NCBI GenBank assembly: GCA_963277665.1
Contig: OY728121.1
Location: 1,649,306,062 to 1,649,370,061 of the forward strand
DNA length: 64,000 nucleotides
Direction of reading: 5' to 3'
DNA from: Viscum album
Lineage: Eukaryota > Streptophyta > Magnoliopsida > Santalales > Viscaceae
Each line of letters starts with the position of its first letter. Position 1 is the stretch's first letter. This document shows positions 1 to 11,660 of the stretch, one piece after another. The notes below the pieces were generated by a model, which had not been told where the DNA came from, did no database searches, and worked only from the letters and a program-made list of their open reading frames with translations. Made by a program: the position numbers and the translations under genes.

Positions 1-310
1 CATTCCGGACACTAGAGCTAAAAAGGGAATTTGGATGGAGTAAATGGGACATTAATCCAATGGTGGGATGGACTCGGCAGAATGGACATGGGTTCTATAT
101 TTGGGCCATATGTTCTTCATCCAGTCTTGGATTAGGCCCATATTTTGAGAAGAGCTCGGGGATTCATTTTCACACACATCATCCTTCTATAAGGAGAGCT
201 GGTTCACGCGTTTTTGATGTCAAATGGGCGGTGCAAGTTGTATTAAAATATTTGTCCGAGATTTCCCATTCACACTTGAAACCTCTTTAAACCTAGCCTC
301 CCCTCCACTC

Positions 311-318
311 TATAAATT
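311..318 (+). promoter_or_regulatory. LTR TATA box
   Basis: TATAAATT lies inside a C-rich context and is kept in the 3' LTR at 9462-9469. Its distance upstream of the AATAAA at 490 fits a U3/R promoter. The transcription start is inferred, not seen. Confidence 0.6.
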
Positions 319-588
319 GGAGGTTTTCTCATTTGGAGGGGTTGGGACGTGCTTTGGGAAGTTTAGGGAAGAGGAGAAGTGGATCCACTCAAATTCTCCA
401 ACCATTTCAATAAGGGTAGCTCTTGAAGCAAGTATCCCTTCGACGAAGCCTTCTTCTTCTCCTTCATGTTGTAATGATTTTGTTTGTGTAATAAACTTCT
501 TTGTTCTTCTTTTATTTCTTCTATTTTCTTCTGTTTTGTTTAAATTTATTCTTCTCTTAATCTTCCTCTTTGGGCTGGAATTCTTGAG

Positions 589-645
589 TAGAAGCGTTAT
601 TGGGTTATACCCATTATAAACCTTTGCACATGCAAAACGCTTCTA
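589..645 (+). other. Three-hairpin inverted-repeat structure in the LTR
   Basis: Outer arms TAGAAGCGT and ACGCTTCTA enclose two smaller palindromes, GGGTTATACCC and TTTGCACATGCAAA. RNA or cruciform DNA of this sequence could fold as a three-way junction. All 57 bases are identical in the 3' LTR copy (9740-9796), although flanking LTR sequence has diverged. It lies downstream of AATAAA. A function (packaging, dimerisation or RNA stability) is inference. Confidence 0.6.
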
Positions 646-1491
646 CGATGATTACACCACCCATGGAAGAGTAGTCTTTTAGTAATCGATCTATCTTCTA
701 CACTCTTCGTTTAATTATTTTGAATGAATGAGCTAATTTAATTCACATAATATGATCCATGAATTTTGTTTTTAAATTACTTGAAACTAAGAAAGCAATT
801 GAACAATTAACACAAAAACACACAAGGTCGGGATTTTGTGTAAATTGTGAGAGCGTAATCTTAATCGGTAATACAAGACCACACGGGATAAATTTGTGGA
901 GTTCAAATATAATCTCTAAACACAATTCATCCTCATTTCCAGAATGGATATGTTCTCTAATTAACCACTGACCATAAGCTATCCTTAGAAAAACAATCAA
1001 AGCAGGGTGCTGCGATTTCATGTTCCGAAGCTAGCCTAGGGTTTAAGTAATTTCATCTTTGTGGTTAAGTTAACTCTTGTTGGGTTCGAGGGATAACAAA
1101 TTAGGGGATCATAATTAAGTGGATATTGATTTAAATGATAATGATTAATAAGTGAATTAAGAGGTATAGTTATATCGATTACTCCTTTTAAAATATTTTC
1201 TAAAAAACATCTTCTTGGTGTGTCTTTTTAATCAAACATCATTTCAAAATAAAAAATAAAAAAATGCAATCTTCTTCCAGAAAACATCTTCTAGATCTAT
1301 AAACTATAAACAAACCCCATACATTAAATTAGTGATTTAATTTTCTCTTATTTTTTTTATAATACCTCTAAGAAGTTGTTTTAATTCACTTCCTCCTTTG
1401 AGAGACGACCGTGGTCAGCCACTCTGCTGAACCTAAGTACCCAAAAATCACACTAATCATTTGATGCACCCACGACAGTGCTATTTAAAAT

Positions 1492-1509
1492 TGGCGCCGT
1501 TCCCGGGGA
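1492..1509 (+). promoter_or_regulatory. Primer binding site, tRNA-Asp type
   Basis: TGGCGCCGTTCCCGGGGA follows the LTR by about three bases. It matches the complement of the plant tRNA-Asp 3' end except at one base (a C in place of the usual G). This primer is typical of the Athila/Tat group, and it would prime minus-strand cDNA synthesis. Confidence 0.85.
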
Positions 1510-1713
1510 GGCATGTAATTATTTCAACCAATTATAGGTATTTATTTTATTTTACATTTTATTATCTTCCTCTCTTCTTTCTTCCTTCTTTACCCAATCT
1601 GATTTTTCTTCTTCTTCTTTTATTTTCTTCTACTTCTTTTTGGACCATCAACTCAAACTTCTCATTTTTATTTTACTATGGTTACTTTATTTCATTTCAT
1701 TTTTATTTGATCT

Positions 1714-3422
1714 ATGACACGAACTAATCCTGAAGATCTTTAGATATTGACCCTGAGATTGAACGTAGCCTTAGGGCACAAATCAGACATTCTCAATCTA
1801 CTAGAAGTTTCAATATTCAACCAGTTGGTGAATTCCTCTCTTCTAGAAACATTGGAATTAGAAGTTATTCAAATTCAAACATAAAAGAAGAACCAATGGC
1901 TGAAAACAATGGAAATGAACTTAATATAACCATTTGAGAATTGGCTGCACCTGATATTAACTATCAACCAAATTGTATTGCATACCCAAATCTCGAATCA
2001 GACTTTGAACTGAAATCTAGGTTAATTCACTTACTTACAAAGTTTCATGTCCTCTTTAGTGAGGATCCCAATAATCATTTGAAATAATTTAATGTGGTTT
2101 TATCAACCCTTAAACCAAGAAATGTTTCTGAAGATCAAATAAAATTAAGAGCATTCCCATTCTCACTTGATGGAGCTGCAAAAGATTGGATGTATTATTT
2201 ACAACCCGAAGATGTAACTTGTTGGAACGATTTGAAACGTCTTTTCTTGCAGAGATTTTTTTCCAGCATCAAGAACCACTTCCATTCGAAAGGAGGTATC
2301 GGGGATCAAGCAAGCACAAGGGGAGTCAATGTATGAGTACTGGGAGCGATTCAAGAAGTTGTGTGAAAGCTATCCACATCACCAAATCAGTGAGCAACTC
2401 CTCATTCAGTACTTCTATGAAGGACTCACACCCATGGAGAGGAGCATGGTGGATGCTGCAGCTGGAGGAGAATTGGTGGACAAAACACCATCAGCCGCAC
2501 GTGCATTGATTGACAAGATGGCCCAAAACTCCCAACAATTTGGTGATCCATGTACACCACATATCAGGGGAGTACATCAGGTAAGTCCTTCTTCACTTGA
2601 GAGTCATTTTATTGATACCAAGTTAGAAGAATTGAAAACTATGGTGAGGAAAATTGCTTTGGAACAAAAGACATCTCTACCCCCTCCTTCAAGGCCTTGT
2701 GGCATTTGCACTGAGACAAGCCCCCCAACTGACTGTTGCCCACAACTACAAGAGACATATGATTGCGCATCAGTATTCCCAGGGAGACCATTTCAGCAGC
2801 AACAACAACCATATCCCCAAAAGAAGTTTGATTCATTTTCTCCAACATACAACCAAGGGTGGAAAGATCAACTGGACATGAGGTATGGCTCTGGACAACA
2901 ACAAAGGACCCCTTTTCAACCAAACTTCCAGCAGCCTCCACCTTACCAACAGGGTTTCCAACAACCCCAAAGGAGATTTGAAGGTCAAACATCATCAAGT
3001 AAGCAACAAGGGAATCCTCCACCAAAGGTAGATTCTAATACTGATGATCTTTTGAAGCAAATTGTTATTAATCAACAGAATGATCTGAAGAGTCAATGTT
3101 CGGAGCTGAGGGAGTTGAAGACTCAAATGAACCAGATTGCCACCACCCTCCATGAACTTGTGATTAAGAATTCTGGAAATCTACCTTCCCAACCCACTCC
3201 AAATCCAAAGGGGAATGTTAGTGCCATCAAATTTAGAAGTGGGAAGCAAATGAACGATACATCTTGACCTACCATTCCACCGAGATTCACCTCTACTCTA
3301 GAGAAGCCGCATTCCATACCAACCGATGAGCAATACTAGGAGAAAGATAAAGGTAAGAAAAAGATTGATTATGTTCCTCCTAAACCCTTCCTTTTCCAAA
3401 AAGGGTTGTTCAAACCAAAAAG
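1714..3422 (+). pseudogene. gag: Broken gag of the Athila-type element
   Basis: The start is placed at the ATG at 1714 (MTRTNPEDL). The frame is lost around 1740 and resumes as DPEIERSLRAQIRH in the frame shared with pol. Stops follow at 1935 (TGA, probably from CGA) and 2085 (TAA). The capsid-like segment reads FSLDGAAKDWMYYLQP, then an extra T in the T7 run at 2256-2262 shifts the frame. The rest (YEYWERFKKLCESYP, about 2329-3267) is open and has a Q/P-rich tail (for example QQPPPYQQGFQQPQRRFE). A further stop at 3265 and an apparent one-base loss near 3390 return to the pol frame. Athila Gag normally has no clear CCHC knuckle, and none is seen. Gag would form the virus-like particle; this copy cannot make the full protein. 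Confidence 0.88.
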
Positions 3423-6400
3423 ATGGCTGAAGAAGCAATGAAAAAGGAGGTTTTGGACATATTCAAGCGTGTGGAGATCAACATTCCTCTACATGAAGCC
3501 ATTAAGCAAATCCCAAGGTATGCCAAATTCTTAAAAGAACTCTGCACCAATCGAAGAGGGATCAAGGGAAATGAGAGGATCAAACTTGGAAGTAATGTCT
3601 AGTCACACATTACACCAACTCTAGAAATGCCAACAAAGTGCAAGGATCCCAGGACATTCACCATCCCATGTACCATAGGAGAGTTTCACTTATCTGAGGC
3701 TCTTTGTGATTTAGGAGCTTCAATAAATGGGATGCCTCACTCTGTATTCTCTTTCTTGCAGGTTGGTGACTTGAATCCAACAAGATTAGTGGTGAAATTG
3801 GCGAATAGAGCTACGGAATATCCAGTGGGAGTCCTTGAGTATGTACTTGTCCGGGTAAGAGACATGATCTTTCCAGCAGACTTCTATATGCTTAACATGG
3901 AGGATGATCAGGTAAGTTCTCATGCCCCCATTATCTTAGGCAGTCCCTTCCTTAAAACTGCAAAAACTATCATAAATTTCAATGAGGGTACACTTTCCAT
4001 GGAATTTGGAGATGAATTTGTGATATTTAATGTTATGGATTCTATGAAGTACCCCTCAGAGGACCATTCTGCTTTTGTTATCTCCCATTTTGAACCACCA
4101 AGTAAAAACCCCATGGAATTGGATTGTCCTATTCTTAGGAAGATTATGAGTATTGGTTCTAGTTTGATGTCTAAGAGTACTTCTACACCCGTTTTTATGG
4201 AACAAGTCTCTCTAAGATTTGATTTTGAAATGGAATAATATTCTGATTTTGATCATGTGAACTCTGATTATGACATGGATATTGAGTATGCTGATGGATT
4301 TGGTGCTTTATTCTCTGATTGTGATGATTTATATTCTGATACTAATGTTCATTATGCAGATATGTCTGTTGCATCAATTTCTCCATCCATACATCACCCC
4401 CCTACATTGGAACTCAAGTCATTGCCCCCAAATCATAAATACGCATACTTGCTGAGTGGTGATAGATTACCTGTTATCATTGCTAACAATCTCTCTTTTG
4501 AACATGATGAAAAACTTTTGAATCTTTTGAGAGATAACATTAGGGAAATTGGTTGGACATTGGCAGACATATCAGGTATTAGCCCCTCCATTTTCATGCA
4601 TAGGATTCTCTTGGAGGATGGGGATAAACCGGTGAGACAACCACAAAAGAGACTCAATCTCACCCTCCTGGAAGTTGTTAAAAAAGAAGTTTAGAAATTG
4701 CTCGAGGAAGGTATAATATTTCCCATTTCAAATTCTCAGTGGGTAAGTCCTATTCAGGTTGTGCCTAAGAAAAGTGGTGTTACTGTTGTTAAAAATGAGA
4801 AAGATGAGTTAGTTCCAATGAGGGTTCAAAACAATTGGCGTGTGTGTAATGATTATAGGAAAATAAATCAGTGCACTCGCAAGGACAATTTCCCCCTCCC
4901 ATTTATTGATCAAATGATTGAGATACTAGCTGGGAAAACACACTATTGTTTCTTGGATGGATTTTCAGGATATTTTCAGGCTCCTATAGCTCCAGAGGAT
5001 CATGAGAAGACTACATTCACCTGTCCCTTTTGCACATTTGCCTACAGTAGGATGCCATTTGGACTTTGCATCGCCCCAGGTACCTTACAGAGATGCATGG
5101 TGAGTATTTTTTCTGATTTTATTAAGACCTACATGGAGGTATTTATGGATGATTTTACAGTGTATGGGTTTTCATTTGATGAATTTCTAAAGAGTTTGGG
5201 AAAGGTATTGAATCGTTGTATTGAGAAGAATCTGGTCCTGAACTTTGAAAAGTGTCATTTCATGGTAGAGCAAGGCATTATCTTAGGGAATGTAGTGTCA
5301 AAACATGGGATAGAGGTTGATAGATCTAAGATAGACATTATTTCATCCCTGCCATATCCTACATGTGTGCGTGATGTTAGATCTTTCTTAGGGAATGCAG
5401 GGTTTTATCGGGGCTTCATCAAAGATTTTAGTAAGATTGCTCTTCCTATGTCAAGATTACTTCAAAAGGATTCTGATTTTGTGTTTGATGTTACTTGCAG
5501 GAATTCATTTGATGAGCTAAAACAATGTTTGACCACTCCACCTATCATACAGCCCCCGTGGTGGGACCTTCCATTTGAGCTTATGTGTGACGCCTCCAAC
5601 ATCGCGGTTGGAGCTGTCTTATCTCAGAGGGTGGAAGGACGTTCACATGTGATTGCCTATGCATCAAGGACATTGGATTCAATCCAATCAAACTACACAA
5701 CCACGGAAAAGGAGTTTCTTGCTATCATATTTTCTTTAGATAAATTCCATTCATATTTATTGGGCTCTAAAGTAGTTGTTTTTTCTGACCATGCAACTTT
5801 GAGGTACCTCATGAAGAAGCCAGATGAAAAGCCATGACTTATCCGTTGGATGCTCCTTCTTCAAGAGTTTGGCCTTGAGATAAAGGACAAGAAGGGGTCA
5901 GAGAATTTGGTGGCAGACCACATGAGTAGGCTTACTCACACACTAGAGGATGACACCTTGGACCAGGTACCACTTCAGGACACTTTTCCCGATGAGAATC
6001 ATTATTCCATCTCAGGTACGCATCCTTGGTATGCTGATTTAGTGAAATACATTGTTTCCTCTGAAATCCCTGAAAATTTAAAGAAATATCAAGTCCAAAA
6101 AATAAAAAGTGAGTCTAGGTATTATGTGTGGGATGATCCTTACCTCTGGCACATGTGTAGTGACCAAGTCGTTATGAGGTGTGTTCTCGATCATGAGTTT
6201 GAGTCTGTTTTTCATTTCTGTCATAAACTTTCCTGTGGTGGACACTTTGGACCCCAAAGGATAGCTAGGAAGGTTTTGGACTCTGGATTATATTGGCCTA
6301 GCTTGTTCCATGATTCCCATGTGTTTTGTAAGTCATGCTCTCGTTGCCAACACACTGGGAATATTTCTAGGAGACATGAGATGCCCCAACAACCCATACT

Positions 6401-7319
6401 ATTCTGTGAGATTTTTGATTTATGGGGCATTGATTTTATGGGTCCTTTTCCTAGTTCATTTGGATTTTTGTATATTTTGGTTGCTTTTGATTATTTGATT
6501 AAATGGGTGGAGGCCAAGGCCACTAGGACTGACGATTCTCATGTTGTTGTGGACTTTGTCAAAGCACAGATTTTTTGTAGGTTTGGATTACCAAAGGCCA
6601 TCATCAGTGACCAAGGGACACACTTTTGCAATAGTAATTTTTCTTCCCTCCTTATAAATTATGGGGTGACACACAAAACATCAACACCATACCACCCCCA
6701 AACAAATGGCCAGGCTGAGGTTTCAAATCGCGAGTTGAAACAAATATTGGAGAAAACCGTGCAGCCAAATAGGAAGGATTGAAGCAAGCGCTTGGATGAT
6801 GCTTTGTGGGCTTATAGGATAGTATACAAGACACCCATTGGTATGTCCCCATTTAGGATTGTTTATGGGAAAGCATGTCATCTACCAGTGGAAGTCGAGC
6901 ATCGGGCATATTGGGCTATAAAGAAATGCAACATGGATTTGGACCAAGCTGGAATTCAAAGGACGTTGCAAATTCAAGAGCTTGAGGAGATTCGACTATC
7001 ATCATATGAGAACTCAAGGCTCTATAAGGAAAGATCAAAAGAAACTCACGACAAAATGATCCAACAAAGGGAGTTTCATGTTGGAGAGAAATTCCTTCTC
7101 TATAGTTCACGACTCAAGCTGATGCCTGGTAAGTTGCGTTCCAGATGGTTTGGTCCTTATATTATATCTAATGTTTTTCCTTATGGTGCAGTGGATATCA
7201 CACAAGAGGACACTGGAAGGAGATTTATAGTCAATGGGAAATATTTGAAGAGATTCATTGAGGGACTTCCTACTGATGCATTGGATTTTATCACACTGCA
7301 TGACCCCATCATCACTTGA
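3423..7319 (+). pseudogene. pol: Broken pol (protease, RT, RNase H, integrase) of the Athila-type element
   Basis: One reading frame runs through the whole region, split by in-frame stops at 3600, 4236, 4692, 5835 and 6780. Protease carries DLGAS (3708-3722) and ends in ILGSPFL. RT begins near 4698 (ISNSQWVSPIQVVPKK) and has its catalytic FMDD at 5142-5153. RNase H carries CDASNIAVGAVLSQ, YTTTEKEFLAI and SDHATLRYLMKK. Integrase has a degenerate HHCC zinc finger (HGG-type H, then CKSCSRC), a D-D-E core (GIDFMGPFP, ISDQGTHF, GQAEVSNRE) and a C-terminal part ending with [10 protein letters not shown]. No chromodomain is visible, as expected outside chromoviruses. RT also shows odd residues in normally constant places (CPFCTFAY; CIAPGT where NAPAT is usual). 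The stops at 5835 and 6780 fit CGA to TGA and TGG to TGA changes. Confidence 0.92.
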
Positions 7320-8896
7320 GCACATCAGGCTGTTCTTAACCCTTTCACTTTTATATTATTTGTCCTATTTAAAAATTCTGCATTTCATGTGCATATATCA
7401 TCTCATGGGTTCACATTTAGGAAAATTCAATATTTTAAGTGTGGGGGAGGGAACCTTTTAGTTTAGTAATTTCAATTGTTTTCGTGTTAAAAAAAACAAA
7501 TTTTTTTTTGTGTTTTTCAAATTTTGTGTGTTTATTTTTCAATTTTCTTTGTGTTTTTGAAATTTTTGAACTGAAATGATTCTCATCACAATTTTGAAAT
7601 GCATATAAATGAGTGAAACAATTTATCTCCTTGAAACTAAGCTTAAATGAATGCTGAAATGCCTTTGTTTCAAGTTCAAATATTTAGTAATTTCATGAAA
7701 AGTACACTGAATTTTGAATCCCATGCCACATCTCACTGTCTATATATTTGAAATCACTTTTTTTGTGAGGCTTCTAAACCATTATTTTCATATTCTTTAC
7801 ATTCACCTCACTTCTTGAGAGAACCAAACCATGCCTGATTTAACCAGAATTTGATCTATTCCTATTAAAACTTGAGGTTTTGAGGTACATATGTTTAAAT
7901 GATTGAGGAATTTGTTTGGTATTAAAGCCTCTATTTCAAAGAATCCTTTTTTATAATGGCCTACCTTGAATATTTAATCCTTTTAGCCCTTAGAAGCCAT
8001 GCATAGCCTATTAGGTTTGCCACATTACAAGCCAATTTTCCCTATCCAACCAACTCTTGAAGTGAAATTGCATAATCTAGTTGAGCTTACGTGTGGGGGA
8101 ATCTGTCTTGTGTTGTGCCACCACATTCTGTGATACTTTGGGTGGAAAATTAAATTCTGAAGAGATTTGTTTTCTACTGAAGAAATACATTATATTGAAA
8201 GCTTTTCCTTTTCTGGAGCTTTCATGACAAGTGAAGCTGTGCCTTTTCTGGAGCTTCTAATTGAGGTGGAAAGTTGTGCCCATCTCGAGGTTTCAAGAAA
8301 ATAATGTTTGAGAAGATTGGCATTTTTGATGCTGAAATAATGAATGGTGTAAAATTTTCATGACTTTTCATGATGATGGAGCTGAATTTATACTATGGGG
8401 ATTGGGGAGAAGACCATATTTAAGTGAAAATTAGATTATTGCAATTTTGCTTCAAAAGATTCAAGCCCTCCTTATTCAGCCTCAGAGTTTTTCACATCTT
8501 AATCCTGCCAACCGAAAGCCACAGAACAAACCTAAAAAGTCATCATGATAAACATATTTCATTTACTCACATAGGGTAGAGATTTAGGAATCTATCAAGC
8601 CTATGGTGACCCTTGTATGAGTTTGGATGAGAAAGACATTGCAAAAAAATTGATATTTGAGTGATGAGAGAAAATTCAAGCGAGGTAAGTGTTTTGTGCA
8701 TGGGAGGATAAATGAAGTGGAAATATATTGAATGATATAAACGAAGAACATGAAATAATTTTTTTTTATGAGGCATGATATCTTTTGTTTCTTGGTGTGT
8801 AATTGTTTGATCTCAAGGATATGTGTTTTAAAATTGGTTTTGATTTAATATTGATGTTTACTTGACATGAGGTTTTTCCCAGGAGTGCAAAATGGT
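7320..8896 (+). other. Non-coding stretch between pol and the PPT
   Basis: No ORF resembling an env-like protein is visible on either strand, though Athila elements often carry one here. The stretch is AT-rich and contains two extra PPT-like motifs, AAGTGTGGGGGAGGGA at 7437-7452 and GTGTGGGGGA at 8091-8100. The short ORF at 8567-8776 on the minus strand has no recognisable content. Confidence 0.7.
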
Positions 8897-8910
8897 AAGT
8901 GTGGGGGAGT
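8897..8910 (+). promoter_or_regulatory. Polypurine tract of the Athila-type element
   Basis: AAGTGTGGGGGAGT directly precedes the TGATAAAACA start of the 3' LTR. Purine-rich, RNase H-resistant tracts here prime plus-strand cDNA in LTR elements. The same core occurs at 7437 and 8091. Confidence 0.85.
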
Positions 8911-10646
8911 TGATAAAACACTATTTTGTTGAATATTTTATTGATAATAAATGAAATAATTTCCTCACATTGGGTTAAATATGTTTATTTATAAAATATT
9001 TGGGATTTGATCATTCATTTGAAAAGTTGGTGAAAATTCCAGTTTTACCCTTAATAGTGAACTGTAGTATTTAGAAGATAAATATTTTTATATTTATTGT
9101 TTGAATTTGAACTTTTTTAACAGTGTTCCTAACTTAATTTTCTATAACTTTAATTCAGGAAACTAGAGCTAAAAAGGAAATTTGGATGGAGTAAATGGGA
9201 CATTAATCCAATGGTGGGCTGGACTCGACAGAATAGACATGTGTTCTGTATTTGGGCCCTATCTTCTTCATACGGTCTTGGATTAAGCCCATATTTTCCG
9301 AAGATCTTAGGGATTCATTTTCCCATAAATAATCCTTCTGGAAGGAGAGCTGGTTCACACGTTTTCTAGGTCAAATGGGCGGTTCAATATGTATTAAAAT
9401 ATTTGTCCGAGATTTCCCCTTCACACTTGAAACCTCTTTAAACCTAGCCTCCCCTCCACTCTATAAATTGGAGTTTTTCTCATTTGGATGGGTTGGGACG
9501 TGATTTGGAATGTTTAGGGCAGAGGAGAAGTGGATCCACTCCAATTATGCAACCATTTCAATAAGGGTAGCTCTTGAAGCAAGGATCCCTTCGACGAAGC
9601 CTTCTTCTTCTCCTTCATGTTGTAATGATTTTGTTTGAGTAATAAACTTCTTAGTTCTTATTTTATTTCTTCTCTTTTCTTCTGTTTTGTTTAAATTTCT
9701 TCTTCTCTTAATCTCTCTCTTTGGGCTGTAATTTTTTAATAGAAGCGTTATTGGGTTATACCCATTATAAACCTTTGCACATGCAAAACGCTTCTACGAT
9801 GATTACGCCACCCATGGAAGAGTAGTCTTTTAGTAATCGATCTATCTTCTACCCTCTTCGTTTAATTATTTTGAATCAATGAGCTACTGTAATTCACATA
9901 ATATGATCCATGATTTGTGTTTTTAAATTACAAGAAACTAAGCAAGAAATTGAACTATTAACACAAAAACACACGAGGTCGGGATTTTGTGTAAATTGTG
10001 AGAGCATAATATTAATCGGTAATACAAGACCACACAGGATAAATTTGTAGAGTTTAAATATAATCCCTAAACACAATTCATCCTCATTTCTAGAATGGAT
10101 ATGTGCCCTAATTAACCACTGACCATAAGCTATCCTTAGAACAACAATCAAAGCAGGGTGCTGCGATTGCGTGTTCTGAAGCTAGCCTAGGGTTTAAGTA
10201 ATTTCATCTTTGTGGTTAAGTTAACTCTCGTAGGGTTCGAGGGATAAAAAATTAGGGGATCATAATTACGTGGATATTGATTTAAATAATAATGATTAAT
10301 AAGTGAATGAAGAGGTAGAGTTATATCTATTACGCTTTTTAAAACATTTTCTAAAAAAACATCTTATTGTTGTGTCTTTTTAATCAAACATCATTTCAAA
10401 ATTAAAAACAAAAAAAAAATGAAATCTTCTTCCAGAAAACTTATTCTAGATCTATAAACTATGAACAACCCCCATCAATTAAATTAGTGTTTTTATTATC
10501 TTTTATTTTATTTTTAAAATACCTCTAAGAAGTTGTTTTAATTCACTTCCTCCTTTGAGAGACCACCTTGGTCAGCCACTCTGCTGCACCTAAGTACCCC
10601 AAATTGACACTAATCATTTGAGGGGACCCAAAATAGTGCTATTTCA
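8911..10646 (+). repeat. 3' LTR of the Athila-type element
   Basis: It is 1736 bp long, begins TGATAAAACA and ends ATTTCA, so it has canonical TG...CA ends. The TATA box is at 9462-9469, AATAAA at 9641-9646 and the hairpin block at 9740-9796. The matching end of the 5' LTR reads ATTTAA, so the CA has mutated there. The downstream limit is where similarity to the 5' LTR ends. Confidence 0.93.
9740..9796 (+). other. Three-hairpin structure, 3' LTR copy
   Basis: It is identical over 57 bases to 589-645. The arms are TAGAAGCGT at 9740 and ACGCTTCTA ending at 9796, with the same two inner palindromes. Confidence 0.6.
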
Positions 10647-10839
10647 TGCACGATAGCCTTTGGGATTGAACGTGGTATACTCTAGGAGTATACGTGAAAT
10701 TCTGGGAGGTACATGTGGTTGTTTGTACCTAAGAACGTTTGTGCGTTCAGTTGGGGTTGACTTGGGGCCAAATGTCGTGTGGGCCCCATGTGTGTTTCGT
10801 GTTATATTTTACGTACTTTTGACCTCTCGTGACGTAGAG

Positions 10840-11045
10840 GGTTCCTCTGTTCTCATTTTTTGACCAGCATGGTTGAGATTTCCCCTAGTCCTGTTCTCAT
10901 TTGTTGACCAAGAGGGTTGAGCTTTCCCCTGGTCCTGTTCTCGTTTGTTGACCAGCAGGGTTGAGTTTTCCCCTGGTCCTGTTATCGTTTGTTGACCAGT
11001 AGGGTTGAGTTTTCCCCTTGTTCTATTCTCGTTTGGCCATCAGAG
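10840..11045 (+). repeat. 44-bp minisatellite with a W-box in each unit
   Basis: Units of about 44 bp each carry GTTGACCAG-like and TTTCCCCTGGTCCTG-like blocks. The GACCA core recurs at 10862, 10906, 10950 and 10994, with a mutated copy at 11038. TTGACC, the core of the WRKY-binding W-box, is at 10860, 10904, 10948 and 10992. Further W-box cores lie upstream at 10757 (TTGACT) and 10819 (TTGACC). Regulatory use is inference. Confidence 0.8.
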
Positions 11046-11335
11046 ATGGTTTGTTTCCTCTGTTTCATCAGCTGTGAGAGATTTCAGTACCGTTCCCTTT
11101 CACCGGAATGCGACACCATTTACGACTACGGGTGTTCATACAGTGTGGGTGTTTTCCCCACTTTCTGGGATGAGTTTACTCGATCTTCTATGACAGTAAC
11201 TCAGTGGATTGGAGCGTGATTGCATTGAGAGGCCTAGGGAGTTCCTCCCGTTCCTTCGTGTTCCCTGGTAGAGTTCTTGTGGATTCAGTGTGACCAACAC
11301 TTTACGCGGGCACCGATCCTCTACCAAGGAGGCTG

Positions 11336-11660
11336 TTTCCAATAGGGCTAAGATTGTTTCCAGCAGGTCTGAGGTTGTTTCCAGCATTGCTGAGGTTGTT
11401 TCGAGTAGGGCTCACCAGTTGTACCATCCAGCAGGAATGGCCAGTGGGGTACCATCTAGCAGGGATGGCAAGTACAACAGTGTTCACCGAGCAGTACCAT
11501 CTAGCTGGAATGGCCAGAGTGGTTCCGGTTTTACCTCTAGTGGGGCTAGGAAGTGGTCCTCGATGCAAAGTTTATCTCTAGCTGGGCTGGGAAGTGGTCC
11601 TCGATGCCGAGTTTACCTCCATCTAGGCTGGGAAGTGGTCCCCGATGATGGTTCCGAGCC
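11336..11660 (+). repeat. Degenerate short tandem repeats in the GC-rich LTR
   Basis: Three copies of a ~24-bp unit of the form GAGGTTGTTTCCAGCA lie at about 11348-11415. Three copies of a ~50-bp unit with GGCTGGGAAGTGGTCC lie at about 11535-11655. Between them are copies of ACCATCTAGCAGGGATGGC-like sequence. These repeats explain the long but meaningless ORFs over this stretch. Confidence 0.65.

Larger units (their letters stand above)
1..1488 (+). repeat. 5' LTR (partial) of the Athila-type element
   Basis: It is collinear with 9152-10646 at an offset of about 9151, with scattered substitutions and small indels. The 3' boundary is set where similarity to the 3' LTR stops, three bases before the PBS. 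A TATA-like box (TATAAATT) is at 311-318 and an AATAAA signal at 490-495, so R probably begins near 340. The short ORFs at 60-619 and around 743-1021 are not genes; they fall in LTR sequence repeated at the other end. Confidence 0.92.
1..10646 (+). mobile_element. Athila-type Ty3/Gypsy LTR retrotransposon, 5' end cut by window edge
   Basis: The order is 5' LTR, PBS, gag-pol, long non-coding stretch, PPT, 3' LTR. Bases from about 11 onward align with bases from about 9162 onward, giving a paired LTR. The PBS matches the 3' end of plant tRNA-Asp. The protease box DLGAS, the RT box FMDD and the phrase WVSPIQVVPKK are of the Athila kind. An Athila element normally has an extra env-like ORF after integrase, but here 7320-8896 has no convincing ORF. 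Gag-pol is interrupted many times, so the copy is not autonomous. Comparison with the 3' LTR puts the missing part of the 5' LTR at about 240 bp. The left target duplication cannot be seen; the five bases after the 3' LTR are TGCAC. Confidence 0.93.

Noticed and set aside
1492..1509. A tRNA gene at the GGCGCCGTT sequence
   Set aside because: Only the 3'-end complement of tRNA-Asp is present, exactly next to an LTR, so it is a primer site.
7320..8896. Env-like ORF of the Athila element
   Set aside because: No ORF over about 70 codons is present on the plus strand beyond the end of pol and no membrane or coiled-coil pattern is seen.
10840..11045. Regular 44-bp repeats resembling a CRISPR array
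   Set aside because: The units are head-to-tail and diverge throughout with no distinct unique spacers, and the setting is a plant LTR.
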